From NCBI RefSeq assembly GCF_024331145.1, contig NZ_JANDJO010000004.1, forward strand, positions 248,001-312,000: 64,000 nucleotides of DNA, written 5' to 3'. Below the pieces are notes generated by a model. That model did no database searches and was not told the origin of the DNA. It worked only from the letters and a program-made list of their open reading frames with translations. This document shows, one piece after another, positions 18,419 to 27,476 of the stretch (within the stretch, counting starts at the first letter, position 1; each line of letters opens with the position of its first letter). The translations under genes were made by a program, and so were the position numbers. The stretch comes from Shimia sp. CNT1-13L.2 (GTDB lineage: Bacteria > Pseudomonadota > Alphaproteobacteria > Rhodobacterales > Rhodobacteraceae).

Positions 18419-19558
18419 ATGACCGATGTGAGCCCCGAACAGCTCTCGGCCGAGGAAAAGAAGCGGCTTAAGTATTACTCGGCGTCGCAGTGGACCCTGA
18501 TCTGGTGGCGGTTTCGCCGTCACAAGGCGGCCATGGTAGCGGTGATGATCCTGGGGCTCATGGCCCTGTCGGGGATCTTTGCCGAATTCGTGGCCCCCTA
18601 TGGCACCACGACGCGCGACACCAGCTATCTGGATGGTGCGCCGCAGATCCCCAAGTTCTGCGATCAGAACGGGTGTTCGATCCAGCCGTTCATTCACGGC
18701 GTTTCCACCAAGCGTGACCCGATCACCCTGCGCGCGATTTCGGTTCCGGACCCTGAAAAGCGCGTTTATGTGACCTTCTTCGCAAAGGGGGAGCCTGTGA
18801 AGGTTCTCGGCCTGATTGCAACGGATCGCCATCTTTTTGGTCTGTCGGACCCCAAGGCCAAGCTGCACCTCTGGGGCACGGATGATCTTGGCCGCGACGT
18901 GTTCTCGCGGACGATCTATGCGACGCGGGTGTCGCTCTCGATTGGTGTGATCGGGGTCATGATCTCATTTGTTCTGGCGCTGATCATCGGTGGGGTTGCC
19001 GGGTATGCCGGGGGCGTGATCGACAATGTGATCCAGCGCGTTACCGAGGTCATCCGCGTGGTGCCGATCATCCCGCTGTATATGGGGCTGGCCGCGGCGA
19101 TGCCGAAGGAATGGTCAACCACGCAGGTGTATTTTGCGATGACCCTGATCCTCGGGCTGTTTGGCTGGCCCACGCTTGCGCGGCGCATCCGGTCACAGCT
19201 CTTGTCGATCCGCAACGAGGATTACGTGGTTGCAGCTCGCCTTGCCGGAGCGCGGCCTACACGGATCATTTCGCGGCATATGCTGCCCTCGTTCACCAGC
19301 TTTATCATCGTCGATCTGGTGATCTCGTTTCCCTACATGATCCTGTCGGAAACCGCGCTGAGCTTTGTTGGTCTGGGTCTGCGGCCGCCAACCGTGTCCT
19401 GGGGTGTTCTGTTGCAGCAGGCGCAGTCGGTGCGGGTCATCGAACAGACCCCGTGGCTTTTCATTCCCGCCGTTTTTGTAGTGGTGGCTGTGCTGGCCTT
19501 CACCGTGATCGGCGATGGGCTGCGCGATGCTGCCGACCCTTATTCCGACAGCCACTAG
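18419..19558 (+). CDS. ABC importer permease, OppC/DppC type
   Basis: A 379-residue partner permease. An N-terminal cytoplasmic stretch (about 35 residues) leads to the first membrane helix, then a periplasmic segment of about 115 residues with CDQNGCSIQPFIHG and a WGTDDLGRDVFSR motif typical of OppC. The coupling loop AARLAGARPTRIISRHMLPS is intact. The periplasmic loop is longer than in most OppC proteins, matching the enlarged binding protein. It is 15 bases upstream of the first ATPase gene. Confidence 0.92.
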   Translation: MTDVSPEQLSAEEKKRLKYYSASQWTLIWWRFRRHKAAMVAVMILGLMALSGIFAEFVAPYGTTTRDTSYLDGAPQIPKFCDQNGCSIQPFIHGVSTKRDPITLRAISVPDPEKRVYVTFFAKGEPVKVLGLIATDRHLFGLSDPKAKLHLWGTDDLGRDVFSRTIYATRVSLSIGVIGVMISFVLALIIGGVAGYAGGVIDNVIQRVTEVIRVVPIIPLYMGLAAAMPKEWSTTQVYFAMTLILGLFGWPTLARRIRSQLLSIRNEDYVVAARLAGARPTRIISRHMLPSFTSFIIVDLVISFPYMILSETALSFVGLGLRPPTVSWGVLLQQAQSVRVIEQTPWLFIPAVFVVVAVLAFTVIGDGLRDAADPYSDSH

Positions 19559-19573
19559 CAAGGAGATGGACAT

Positions 19574-20590
19574 ATGTTGAAAGTCGATAACCTGACCATT
19601 TCCTTCCGCACCGACGAGGGCCTGATCACCCCGGTTCAGGACGTGAGTTTCGAGGTCAAGGCGGGGCGAACGCTTGGCATCGTCGGGGAAAGCGGGTCGG
19701 GGAAATCCGTGTCGACCAAGGCGTTGATGCGGCTTTTGCCGGGCAATGCGCTGGTCTCGCCTGATGCGCGTATGGCCTATGTCAACAAGGCTGGCGAGAC
19801 GGTGAATGTCGAAAGCCTGAAGCCCAATTCCCGCGCCCTGCGTCAACTGCGTGGCGGCGAGATCGGGATGATCTTTCAGGAGCCGATGGCCAGCTTTTCG
19901 CCGGTCTATACCATTGGCAACCAGATGATCGAGGCCATCCGCCTGCACCGGAAGGCCTCGAAGAAAGAGGCCCGCGAGATTGCCATCGACATGCTTGATC
20001 GTGTCGGCATCTCGAACGCGTCGGCACGTGTCGATCAATATCCGCACGAGTTGTCAGGCGGGATGCGGCAGCGGGCGATGATCGCGCTGGCGCTTTCGGC
20101 GGGCCCTGCTCTTCTTATTGCGGACGAGCCGACGACGGCGCTTGACGTGACCATTCAGGCGCAGGTTCTGGAACTGATGGGCGATCTGCAACGCGATCTT
20201 GGTATGGGGATGATCTTTATCACCCACGACCTTGGCGTGATTGCGCAGGTCGCCGACGATGTGGTGGTGATGTATCTCGGCAAGATCGTCGAGCGCGGCG
20301 CCACGGCGGAGGTGATCCGCAATCCGCGCCACCCCTATACGCAAGGGCTTTTGAAGGCGATCCCGAGCCTTGATACCCTGCATGACCGCCTGTCGCCCGT
20401 GCCGGGAGATATCCCAAGCCCGACCGAACGCCCCTCGGGATGCCCTTTCCACACCCGCTGTGGGCAGATGCGCGCCGGGCAGTGTGACGTGGTTGAGCCG
20501 CCGGAAGTTCAACTGGGGGAAGGGCGTGCCGTGCGGTGCTGGCTTGATGCCGAGGTGTCGCAATCCGCCAAACTGGAGATACCCGCATGA
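19574..20590 (+). CDS. ABC importer ATPase, OppD/DppD type
   Basis: A 338-residue ATP-binding subunit with Walker [10 protein letters not shown]-loop [12 protein letters not shown], signature [12 protein letters not shown], Walker [13 protein letters not shown] and the C-terminal oligopeptide-transporter extension (SGCPFHTRC), whose cysteines often hold an iron-sulfur cluster. The start ATG at 19574 has AAGGAG upstream. Its stop overlaps the next ATPase start by 4 bases, indicating translational coupling. Confidence 0.94.
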   Translation: MLKVDNLTISFRTDEGLITPVQDVSFEVKAGRTLGIVGESGSGKSVSTKALMRLLPGNALVSPDARMAYVNKAGETVNVESLKPNSRALRQLRGGEIGMIFQEPMASFSPVYTIGNQMIEAIRLHRKASKKEAREIAIDMLDRVGISNASARVDQYPHELSGGMRQRAMIALALSAGPALLIADEPTTALDVTIQAQVLELMGDLQRDLGMGMIFITHDLGVIAQVADDVVVMYLGKIVERGATAEVIRNPRHPYTQGLLKAIPSLDTLHDRLSPVPGDIPSPTERPSGCPFHTRCGQMRAGQCDVVEPPEVQLGEGRAVRCWLDAEVSQSAKLEIPA

Positions 20591-21651
20591 AGGATGACGT
20601 GCTGATCGAGGTGAAGGACCTTGAGGTTCGATTCCCCATCAAGAAAAAGAAGCTGTTCTCGACCGAAACCCAGGAGTTGCGGGCGGTTGATGGCGTTACC
20701 TTTGACATTCGTCGCGGCGAGACCGTGGGCCTTGTCGGGGAAAGCGGATCGGGCAAGACGACTGTGGGGCGCGCCATCCTGCGCGCGATTGATCCTTCGG
20801 ATGGGGATGTGATCTTTCACACCAAGAAACGCGACGTCGATCTTGGCCATCTGGAAGGCGAAGACCTGCGCCGGTTCCGCAAGAAGATGAACATGGTGTT
20901 CTCGGAAGGATCACACAGTCTTTCGGACATGGCATCGGACCTGCTGCGCGCTTTCCGTCCGCGCATGAGCCTGGTGTTTCAAGACCCCTATAGTTCCCTG
21001 AACCCCCGCATGACCGTGCGTGACATCATCGCCGAACCGCTGGTGGCGGGCGGCCTGATGACGGATCGCGACAAGATCGACAAGCGGGTGCGCAAGATCG
21101 CCAAGCGGTGCAAGCTTAACCTTGAGCACCTGCGCCGCTTTCCGCACGCCTTTTCGGGAGGTCAGCGGCAGCGGATCTGCATCGCCCGAGCATTGGTGAC
21201 CAAGCCTGATTTCGTGGTGTGTGATGAAAGCGTTTCCGCGCTGGATGTTTCGATCCAGGCGGAAATCGTGAACCTTCTGAAAGACCTTCAGGAAGAAATG
21301 GGCGTTGCCTTTCTGTTCATTGCCCATGACCTTTCTGTCGTGGCCCAGATGAGCCATCGGGTTGCGGTGATGTATGTGGGCAAGTTTGTCGAATATGCGC
21401 CGACCGAAAGCCTGTTCTTCGAGCCGCGCCATCCCTACACCAAGGCGCTGTTGTCCGCGATTCCGCAGGCTGATCCCGATGCGCGGTTTGATCCCGTGCG
21501 TCTCAAGGGCGAGATTCCGAACCCGTTGGCGGCCCCGTCGGGATGCCGGTTCCATACGCGATGTCCCATTGCGACCGAGGAATGCGCCCGATCCGAGCCT
21601 GAATGGCGCGAGGTTGCCCCCGAACACTTTGTGGCATGCCACAAGGTTTAG
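20587..21651 (+). CDS. ABC importer ATPase, OppF/DppF type, with insertion before the Q-loop
   Basis: A 354-residue second ATPase: Walker [14 protein letters not shown], signature [15 protein letters not shown], Walker [15 protein letters not shown], and a C-terminal extension with [11 protein letters not shown]. Note Glu-Ser in place of the usual Glu-Pro after the Walker B aspartate. Between Walker A and the Q-loop an extra block of about 26 residues is present: [12 protein letters not shown] is followed by a spacer and then [16 protein letters not shown], as if the stretch before the Q-loop were doubled. Other motifs are normal, so it should be functional. Confidence 0.92.
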   Translation: MKDDVLIEVKDLEVRFPIKKKKLFSTETQELRAVDGVTFDIRRGETVGLVGESGSGKTTVGRAILRAIDPSDGDVIFHTKKRDVDLGHLEGEDLRRFRKKMNMVFSEGSHSLSDMASDLLRAFRPRMSLVFQDPYSSLNPRMTVRDIIAEPLVAGGLMTDRDKIDKRVRKIAKRCKLNLEHLRRFPHAFSGGQRQRICIARALVTKPDFVVCDESVSALDVSIQAEIVNLLKDLQEEMGVAFLFIAHDLSVVAQMSHRVAVMYVGKFVEYAPTESLFFEPRHPYTKALLSAIPQADPDARFDPVRLKGEIPNPLAAPSGCRFHTRCPIATEECARSEPEWREVAPEHFVACHKV

Positions 21652-21671
21652 ACGCGCGATCCGTCACAATT

Positions 21672-21707
21672 GGTTCATGTGAGTGCGCTAGCAGGTTCAC
21701 ATGAACC
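21672..21707. promoter_or_regulatory. double operator overlapping the DeoR-type gene start
   Basis: GGTTCATGTGA (21672-21682) and its exact inverse TCACATGAACC (21697-21707) flank a 14-base centre. The second part is also a local palindrome GGTTCA-CA-TGAACC (21694-21707) that covers the ATG at 21701. A repressor bound here would block both transcription and its own start region, so autoregulation by the DeoR protein is likely. Confidence 0.65.
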
Positions 21708-22510
21708 AAGAAGCACCACCCACCAAGCAGATATCTGCCACCGGAAGCACCGAACGTCAGGCGCAGATCGCCGAGATCGTGCGCGACCGGGGGCAGGCCA
21801 AAGTTGAAGAGCTTGCAGCGCAATTCGGCGTCGCGACGCAAACGATCCGAAAAGATGTCAATACGATGTGCCGCAAGGGGCTGCTGAGGCGCGTCCATGG
21901 CGGGGTCGAGCTGGCGACCGTGGGTGCGAGACACTATGAACTGCGCCGCATCCTGAACCTGTCGGCCAAAAAGATGGTCGGACGGGCCGCGGCCAAGATT
22001 ATTCCCGATGGCGCGACGGTGGCGGTTTCGATTGGCACGACGCCCGAACTTGTCGTGGCCAATCTGGATCGACACCAGGGTCTGCAGCTTTTTTCGAACA
22101 ACCTGCATGTCGCGATGACGGCCCACCAGTTCGACGGCACCCAAGTGACCATTCCCGGCGGGCGTCTGCGCCGGTCCGAGGCCGATATCGTCGGTCCGGC
22201 GGCTGTGGATTTCTTCGACGGCTACCGGTTTGACATCGGCCTGTTTGGCGTGGCGGCCATCAGCCCTGATGGCGCGTTGCTGGATCTGTCCGAAGAGGAT
22301 GTTTTTGCCCGCGAGGCGATCTTTCGCAATGCCCAGACACGCATTCTGGTTCTTGACGCGACCAAATTCGCACGCACGGCCCATGCCTGTAGCGGGCACG
22401 TTACAGAGGTCGATCATGTTGTTTGCGACACCCGTCCCCCCCAAGCGATATGCGACATGCTTGCCGGGGCCGGTGTCAATCTTGTGATCTGCGACGAGGT
22501 GGACGGATGA
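21701..22510 (+). CDS. DeoR/GlpR-family transcriptional regulator
   Basis: A 269-residue DeoR-type repressor. Residues about 18-70 hold the winged helix (VEELAAQFGVATQTIRKDV, then HGGVEL), and the rest is the sugar-phosphate sensor domain (VSIGTTPELV, FGVAAISPDGALLDLSEED). Members such as GlpR respond to glycerol-3-phosphate or another phosphorylated metabolite. It starts the operon for the Ugp-like importer; its stop overlaps the ATPase start (ATGA). An inverted repeat overlapping its own start is the likely operator. Confidence 0.9.
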   Translation: MNQEAPPTKQISATGSTERQAQIAEIVRDRGQAKVEELAAQFGVATQTIRKDVNTMCRKGLLRRVHGGVELATVGARHYELRRILNLSAKKMVGRAAAKIIPDGATVAVSIGTTPELVVANLDRHQGLQLFSNNLHVAMTAHQFDGTQVTIPGGRLRRSEADIVGPAAVDFFDGYRFDIGLFGVAAISPDGALLDLSEEDVFAREAIFRNAQTRILVLDATKFARTAHACSGHVTEVDHVVCDTRPPQAICDMLAGAGVNLVICDEVDG

Positions 22511-23568
22511 GTGTTCAGAACGGCAAAGCGATACGATTGTCCGCCGTGCGCAAGGCCTGGGGCGAGACGGAGTCGCTCAAGGGGATTGATCTCGAGATTC
22601 CCGCGGGCAAGTTCACGGCGATCCTTGGCCCGTCGGGCTGTGGTAAATCCACCACCTTGCGGGCGATTGCCGGGCTGGAAACGGTCACTGCGGGGACGGT
22701 TCATATTGGCGAAGACGACGTGACGATGCTGCCGCCGGCGCAGCGTCAGCTGTCGATGGTGTTCCAGAACTATGCGCTTTTCCCGCATTTGTCGGTGGCG
22801 GAAAACATCGTTTTCGGCCTGCGGGTCGAGCGGCTGAACAAGGCGGAACGTGACCGGCGATTGGCCGAAGTTGCCGAGCTTCTTGAGCTGACGCCATATC
22901 TTGATCGCAAACCGGCGGCCCTGTCGGGCGGACAACAACAGCGTGTTGCGCTGGGGCGGGCGGTGATTTCTCGGCGGCCTGTCTGTCTGATGGACGAGCC
23001 CTTGTCGAACCTTGATGCGCGCCTGCGCGACGAGATGCGGCGTGAAATCCGGCAATTGCAGCGCAAGCTTGGCTTTACCATGGTTTACGTCACCCATGAC
23101 CAGATCGAGGCGATCACCATGGCCGATCAGGTTGTTCTGATGAATGCGGGGCGCATCGAACAGGTTGCATCGCCACAAGAGCTTTACTCTGCGCCCGCCA
23201 CGCCCTTTGCGGCACGTTTTATCGGAACACCTCCGATGAACCTTTTGCCGGCCGGGGTTTTTGGCGCAGGACAGGGCGCGGAGCACCTGCAGATCGGTAT
23301 CCGGCCCGAGCAGCTCAGGATCGCAGCGGAGGGTCCGCTCAAGGCGATGGTCAGGAACGCCGAGTTTCTGGGGGCCGACACCCTTGTCGAGCTTGAAGCA
23401 GACGGCACCCGCCTTCTGGCCAAGCTTCAGGGCAACCACAGCTTTGCGCATGGTGCGCCGCTGTCTTTCAGCTTTGAGGCAGAAGACGTGCACCTTTTCG
23501 ATACCTCATCCCAGACGCGCGTTGATGATGCCGCGCGTGCGGCCAGTTTTGCACGAGGGGCATCATGA
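22507..23568 (+). CDS. ABC importer ATPase, UgpC/MalK type
   Basis: A 353-residue CUT1-class ATPase: Walker A GPSGCGKSTTLRAIAG, signature LSGGQQQRVALGRAV, Walker B VCLMDEPLSNLDARL, switch HVTHD-like YVTHDQIEA, and the C-terminal OB-like regulatory domain (GIRPEQL). The start at 22507 overlaps the DeoR stop. It energises the binding protein and two permeases that follow, and such transporters usually import glycerol-3-phosphate, glycerophosphodiesters or oligosaccharides. Confidence 0.92.
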   Translation: MSVQNGKAIRLSAVRKAWGETESLKGIDLEIPAGKFTAILGPSGCGKSTTLRAIAGLETVTAGTVHIGEDDVTMLPPAQRQLSMVFQNYALFPHLSVAENIVFGLRVERLNKAERDRRLAEVAELLELTPYLDRKPAALSGGQQQRVALGRAVISRRPVCLMDEPLSNLDARLRDEMRREIRQLQRKLGFTMVYVTHDQIEAITMADQVVLMNAGRIEQVASPQELYSAPATPFAARFIGTPPMNLLPAGVFGAGQGAEHLQIGIRPEQLRIAAEGPLKAMVRNAEFLGADTLVELEADGTRLLAKLQGNHSFAHGAPLSFSFEAEDVHLFDTSSQTRVDDAARAASFARGAS

Positions 23569-23650
23569 CCCGCGTGCTCCCCCATGCCTCCGATCTGTTT
23601 CGGGCGCTGCCTGCCGGCCTGGCCGGCCTTTTCATCCATGGAGAAATGAC

Positions 23651-24913
23651 ATGATCTCGAAGCTCAAAGCGGCCGCGGCCGCAATGGCTCTTGCTGCCTC
23701 GCCAGCAATGGCCGTGGACCTGGAGTTCTACTTCCCGGTTGCTGTTGGTGGGGCTGCTGCCAACACCATCGAAGACCTGACGGCCGAATACGTGGCGGCC
23801 AACCCCGATGTGAACATCGAGGCAATTTATGCCGGGTCCTATCAGGATACGGTTGCCAAGGCGTTGACAGCTGCGCGCGGTGGTAACGCGCCGCAGCTGT
23901 CGGTGATCCTGTCGGTAGATATGTACACCCTCTACGACGAAGATCTGATCCACGCCTTTGATGATTTCGCCACGACAGACGAAGACAAAGCATGGCTCAA
24001 GTCGTTCTATCCGGCTTTCATGGAAAACTCCATGATCGACGGTAAGACCTATGGCATTCCGTTTCAGCGTTCGACGCCTGTGCTTTACTATAACAAGGAA
24101 GCACTGGCCGAGGCCGGCCTGAACCGCGCGCCCGAAACTTGGGACGAGATGAAGGAATGGGCGGCAAAGCTGACCAAGAAGGACGACAGCGGGAACGTCA
24201 CCCAATGGGGCGTGCGCATTCCCTCGTCCGGCTTCCCGTACTGGCTGTTCCAGGGCCTGACGACGTCGAACGGCGCGACGCTGGTTTCCGAAGGCGGCAC
24301 CAAGACGAACTTTGACGATCCCAAGGTTGTCGAAGCTCTGGAGTATCTGGTGTCCTTGTCCAAGGACGGCGTCATGGCGCCGGGCATCATCGAATGGGGC
24401 GCCACGCCCAAGGCCTTTTTCGAAGGCCAGACCGCGATGATGTGGACCTCGACCGGTAACCTGACCAACGTGCGCAAAAACGCTCCGTTCGAGTTCGGCG
24501 TTGCCATGCTGCCCGCCAAGGTAAGCCGCGGTGCACCGACCGGTGGCGGCAACTTCTATCTGTTCAAGGGTGGCTCGGACGAAGAGACCAAGGCCGCGTT
24601 TGACTTTATCAAGTGGATTTCCCAGCCCACGCAAGCGGCCAAGTGGTCGATCGCGACCGGCTATGTTGCCCCGTCTCCGGCGACCTGGGACTCGGACGTC
24701 ATGAAGGCCTATGTCGCGGACTTCCCGCCGGCATTGGTTGCGCGTGACCAGTTGGAGTTCGCAACTGCCGAGCTGTCGACCTACGAAAACCAGCGTGTGA
24801 CCCGCATTTTCAACGATGCGCTGCATGCCGCGATTACCGGTGAAAAATCGGCCGCCGAGGCGCTGGCCGAGGCGCAGGCCAAAGCCGACGATGTCCTGAA
24901 AGACTATCGCTGA
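23651..24913 (+). CDS. UgpB-like extracellular solute-binding protein
   Basis: A 420-residue family 1 binding protein with signal peptide MISKLKAAAAAMALAASPAM (cleaved after AMA). The segment PFQRSTPVLYYNKEALAEAG closely follows the sn-glycerol-3-phosphate binding protein UgpB, as does the later FFEGQTAMMWTSTGNLTNVR. The natural ligand may therefore be glycerol-3-phosphate, a glycerophosphodiester or an analogue. GGAGAA lies before the start. It lies 82 bases after the ATPase gene and is followed by a 10-bp hairpin. Confidence 0.9.
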   Translation: MISKLKAAAAAMALAASPAMAVDLEFYFPVAVGGAAANTIEDLTAEYVAANPDVNIEAIYAGSYQDTVAKALTAARGGNAPQLSVILSVDMYTLYDEDLIHAFDDFATTDEDKAWLKSFYPAFMENSMIDGKTYGIPFQRSTPVLYYNKEALAEAGLNRAPETWDEMKEWAAKLTKKDDSGNVTQWGVRIPSSGFPYWLFQGLTTSNGATLVSEGGTKTNFDDPKVVEALEYLVSLSKDGVMAPGIIEWGATPKAFFEGQTAMMWTSTGNLTNVRKNAPFEFGVAMLPAKVSRGAPTGGGNFYLFKGGSDEETKAAFDFIKWISQPTQAAKWSIATGYVAPSPATWDSDVMKAYVADFPPALVARDQLEFATAELSTYENQRVTRIFNDALHAAITGEKSAAEALAEAQAKADDVLKDYR

Positions 24914-24921
24914 ACCAATGC

Positions 24922-24947
24922 GCGAGGCGGGGATGGTCCCGCCTCGC
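24922..24947 (+). other. hairpin between UgpB-like and permease genes
   Basis: GCGAGGCGGG, 6-base loop, CCCGCCTCGC: a perfect 10-bp stem starting 9 bases after the binding-protein stop, without a T-run. It probably stabilises the upstream message. Confidence 0.6.
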
Positions 24948-24968
24948 CCCCCCATCAAGGAACGCCCG

Positions 24969-25838
24969 ATGCAACGACACTGGATACATGCCTGGCTGCT
25001 GTTGACGCCTGCTTTCGTGTTTCTGCTGGCGTTTACGCATATTCCGGCCCTCACCACCCTGTGGCAGAGTTTCAGGACCACGCCGAGAGGCCGCCGCCCA
25101 AGTCGCTGGGCGGGTCTTGAAAACTATCAGGAGCTGATTTCAGACCCGATCTTCTGGAAGGTTCTTGGCAACAATATCTGGTTTGCCATCGGCACTATTC
25201 CGACCTCGATCCTGATTGCACTTGTGATGGCGCTTTGGGTGAGCGAACGGCTGCCCGGACGGGGCTTTGTGCGCATGGCCTATTTCACCCCGACTGTGCT
25301 GCCGATGATCGCCGTCGCCAATATCTGGCTGTTTTTCTACACACCCGGCTTTGGCCTTTTTGACCAGATCACGGGCTTTTTCGGCTTTGGCCAGTCCAAC
25401 GTGCTGGGCAGCCCCAAAACCGCGCTTGTGGGTGTGATGGTGGTGACGATCTGGAAAGAGGCGGGGTTCTTCATGATCTTCTACCTGGCGGCGCTTCAGA
25501 CAATCCCGCCCAGCCTGATCGAGGCGGCGCGTATCGAAGGCGCAGGCCCATGGACGATCTTTCGGCGCGTGACCTTTCCCCTGCTGATGCCGACCACGCT
25601 GTTTATCGGGGTCAATGCCGTGGTGAATGCGTTTCGCATGATCGACCATATTTTCGTTCTGACGGGCGGTGGCCCCGACAACGCGTCTTCGCTGCTGCTC
25701 TACTACATCTACGAGACAGCCTTCCGCTTTTGGGACACGTCCTATGCGGCGTCTCTGACCGTGGTGTTGCTGGCGCTTCTGGCGCTCTTGGCCCTTGGTC
25801 AATTCTTCTTTCTCGACCGCAAGGTGCATTACAAATGA
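24969..25838 (+). CDS. ABC importer permease, UgpA type
   Basis: A 289-residue CUT1 permease with six hydrophobic segments and the coupling loop EAARIEGAGPWTIFRRVTFPLL. Start 24969 (MQRHWIHAW) follows AAGGAA; an upstream in-frame ATG at 24918 lies within the hairpin region and would add 17 residues of low hydrophobicity. Its stop overlaps the next permease by 4 bases. Confidence 0.92.
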   Translation: MQRHWIHAWLLLTPAFVFLLAFTHIPALTTLWQSFRTTPRGRRPSRWAGLENYQELISDPIFWKVLGNNIWFAIGTIPTSILIALVMALWVSERLPGRGFVRMAYFTPTVLPMIAVANIWLFFYTPGFGLFDQITGFFGFGQSNVLGSPKTALVGVMVVTIWKEAGFFMIFYLAALQTIPPSLIEAARIEGAGPWTIFRRVTFPLLMPTTLFIGVNAVVNAFRMIDHIFVLTGGGPDNASSLLLYYIYETAFRFWDTSYAASLTVVLLALLALLALGQFFFLDRKVHYK

Positions 25839-26635
25839 CGCGTGCGCTCAATATCACCGGGGCCTGGATGCTGGCCCTGATCTGGGTTCTGCCTCTGGCC
25901 TATGCAATCTGGACGGCGTTTCACCCTGCCGCCTATGAGGCGCGGTTTGACCTGTTCGCCCCGGTCACGTTCGAGAATTTTGCCAAGGCGTGGGAGGCCG
26001 CGCCATTCGCGCGCTATTTCCTGAACACGTTTGTCCTTGTGACCGTCATTCTGATCGGCCAGTTCATCCTGTGCACCCTCGCGGCCTATGCCTTTGCGCG
26101 CTACCGGTTCCCGGGGCGCGATGTCCTGTTTGCACTGGTGCTGGTGCAGCTTCTGGTGATGCCCGACATCCTAATCGTCGAAAACTACAAGTCCATTCGG
26201 TATCTCGGACTGGTTGATACGATTGCCGCAATCGCCCTGCCGTATATCGCGTCAGGTTTCGGGATTTTCCTGCTGCGCCAGACCTTTCTTTCGGTTCCGA
26301 AGGAACTCGAAGAGGCGGCGCAGATCGAGGGGATGTCGAGCCTTGGCATCATGCTCAAGGTCTATGTGCCCCTGGCGCTACCGACCTATCTGGCCTACGG
26401 GCTGGTCTCGGTGAGCCATCACTGGAACAATTTCCTCTGGCCGCTGATCATCACCAATTCCGTTGAAACACGTCCCGTGACGGTAGGATTGCAGATCTTT
26501 GCCTCAATCGATTCCGGGGTTGAATGGAGCGTGATCAACGCCGCCACCCTGATGACCTCGGGGCCGCTTCTCATCGCTTTCCTTCTGTTCCAGCGCCAGT
26601 TTGTTCAAAGCTTCATGCGCGCGGGCATCAAGTAG
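25835..26635 (+). CDS. ABC importer permease, UgpE type
   Basis: A 266-residue partner permease with six membrane segments, the conserved coupling loop EAAQIEGMSSLGIMLKVYVPLALP, and the C-terminal LLFQRQFVQSFMRAGIK typical of UgpE/MalG relatives. The start at 25835 overlaps the previous stop (ATGA), so the permeases are translationally coupled. Confidence 0.92.
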   Translation: MTRALNITGAWMLALIWVLPLAYAIWTAFHPAAYEARFDLFAPVTFENFAKAWEAAPFARYFLNTFVLVTVILIGQFILCTLAAYAFARYRFPGRDVLFALVLVQLLVMPDILIVENYKSIRYLGLVDTIAAIALPYIASGFGIFLLRQTFLSVPKELEEAAQIEGMSSLGIMLKVYVPLALPTYLAYGLVSVSHHWNNFLWPLIITNSVETRPVTVGLQIFASIDSGVEWSVINAATLMTSGPLLIAFLLFQRQFVQSFMRAGIK

Positions 26636-26657
26636 TGTTCTTTCCCAGGAGATAATA

Positions 26658-27476
26658 ATGGCGGACCTTCCCATCGTCGGAGCAGCCCTAACCCTGGACG
26701 GGTTTGACGCCCTTCGTGACGAGATGTTCGATCATGATCGTGATCTGGAACTTCAGGATTTTCACAACCCTCTGGTTCTGGACAGCGATTTTGCCCCCCT
26801 GGTCGATCGCGCAAAGCGGGCGCTGGACGGGTATCGCGGACGGCATGGTATTCACGGCCCCTTCTGGGATCTGCCGCTGGCGACATGGGATCCGATGATC
26901 CGCAAGGTGATCCATGACCGAATGTTCAAGGCGCTCGAGATCTGCGAAACGCTGGGCAGCAGCCATATGGTGGTGCACAGCCCCTATCTGGAATGGGACC
27001 ATCGCAACATCATGCACTATCCCAACGCCAAAGAGAGCATCTTTGAGCGGTTTCAAACAACCATGGCCCCGGTTGTGGCGCGCGCCGAAGATACGGGTGT
27101 CACGCTGGTGCTTGAAAACATCAGCGATATTGATCCGCATTTCCGGGTCGAACTGGCCGCAAGCCTTGGGTCTGATGCGCTGCAGGTCTCGGTTGATACG
27201 GGCCATGCCCATTATGCCCACGGCGCATGTGGTGCGCCCCCCGTTGATTACTATGTCAAGGCGGCCGGAAACGCGTTGCAGCATGTGCATTTGCAGGATG
27301 CCGACGGATATGCTGACCGACATTGGGCCTTGGGCGACGGCAGTATTCGTTGGCAATCCGTGTTTGACGCCCTCGCGTGTCTTCAGAGCACGCCACGCCT
27401 CATCATCGAAGTTCATGTGCCAAACGGAGTGGAACGATCCATCGCATACCTAAGAAAATCCGGGCTTGCTTGCTAG
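26658..27476 (+). CDS. sugar phosphate isomerase/epimerase-type TIM barrel protein
   Basis: A 272-residue protein of the xylose isomerase-like TIM-barrel (AP endonuclease 2) family. Metal-binding positions are visible in VLENISD, VSVDTGHAHYAH, HVHLQDADG and LIIEVHV. It takes the place where ugp operons carry the phosphodiesterase UgpQ. The start at 26658 has AGGAG upstream, 22 bases after the permease. It probably isomerises or epimerises the imported polyol/sugar phosphate; the substrate is not readable. Confidence 0.8.
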   Translation: MADLPIVGAALTLDGFDALRDEMFDHDRDLELQDFHNPLVLDSDFAPLVDRAKRALDGYRGRHGIHGPFWDLPLATWDPMIRKVIHDRMFKALEICETLGSSHMVVHSPYLEWDHRNIMHYPNAKESIFERFQTTMAPVVARAEDTGVTLVLENISDIDPHFRVELAASLGSDALQVSVDTGHAHYAHGACGAPPVDYYVKAAGNALQHVHLQDADGYADRHWALGDGSIRWQSVFDALACLQSTPRLIIEVHVPNGVERSIAYLRKSGLAC

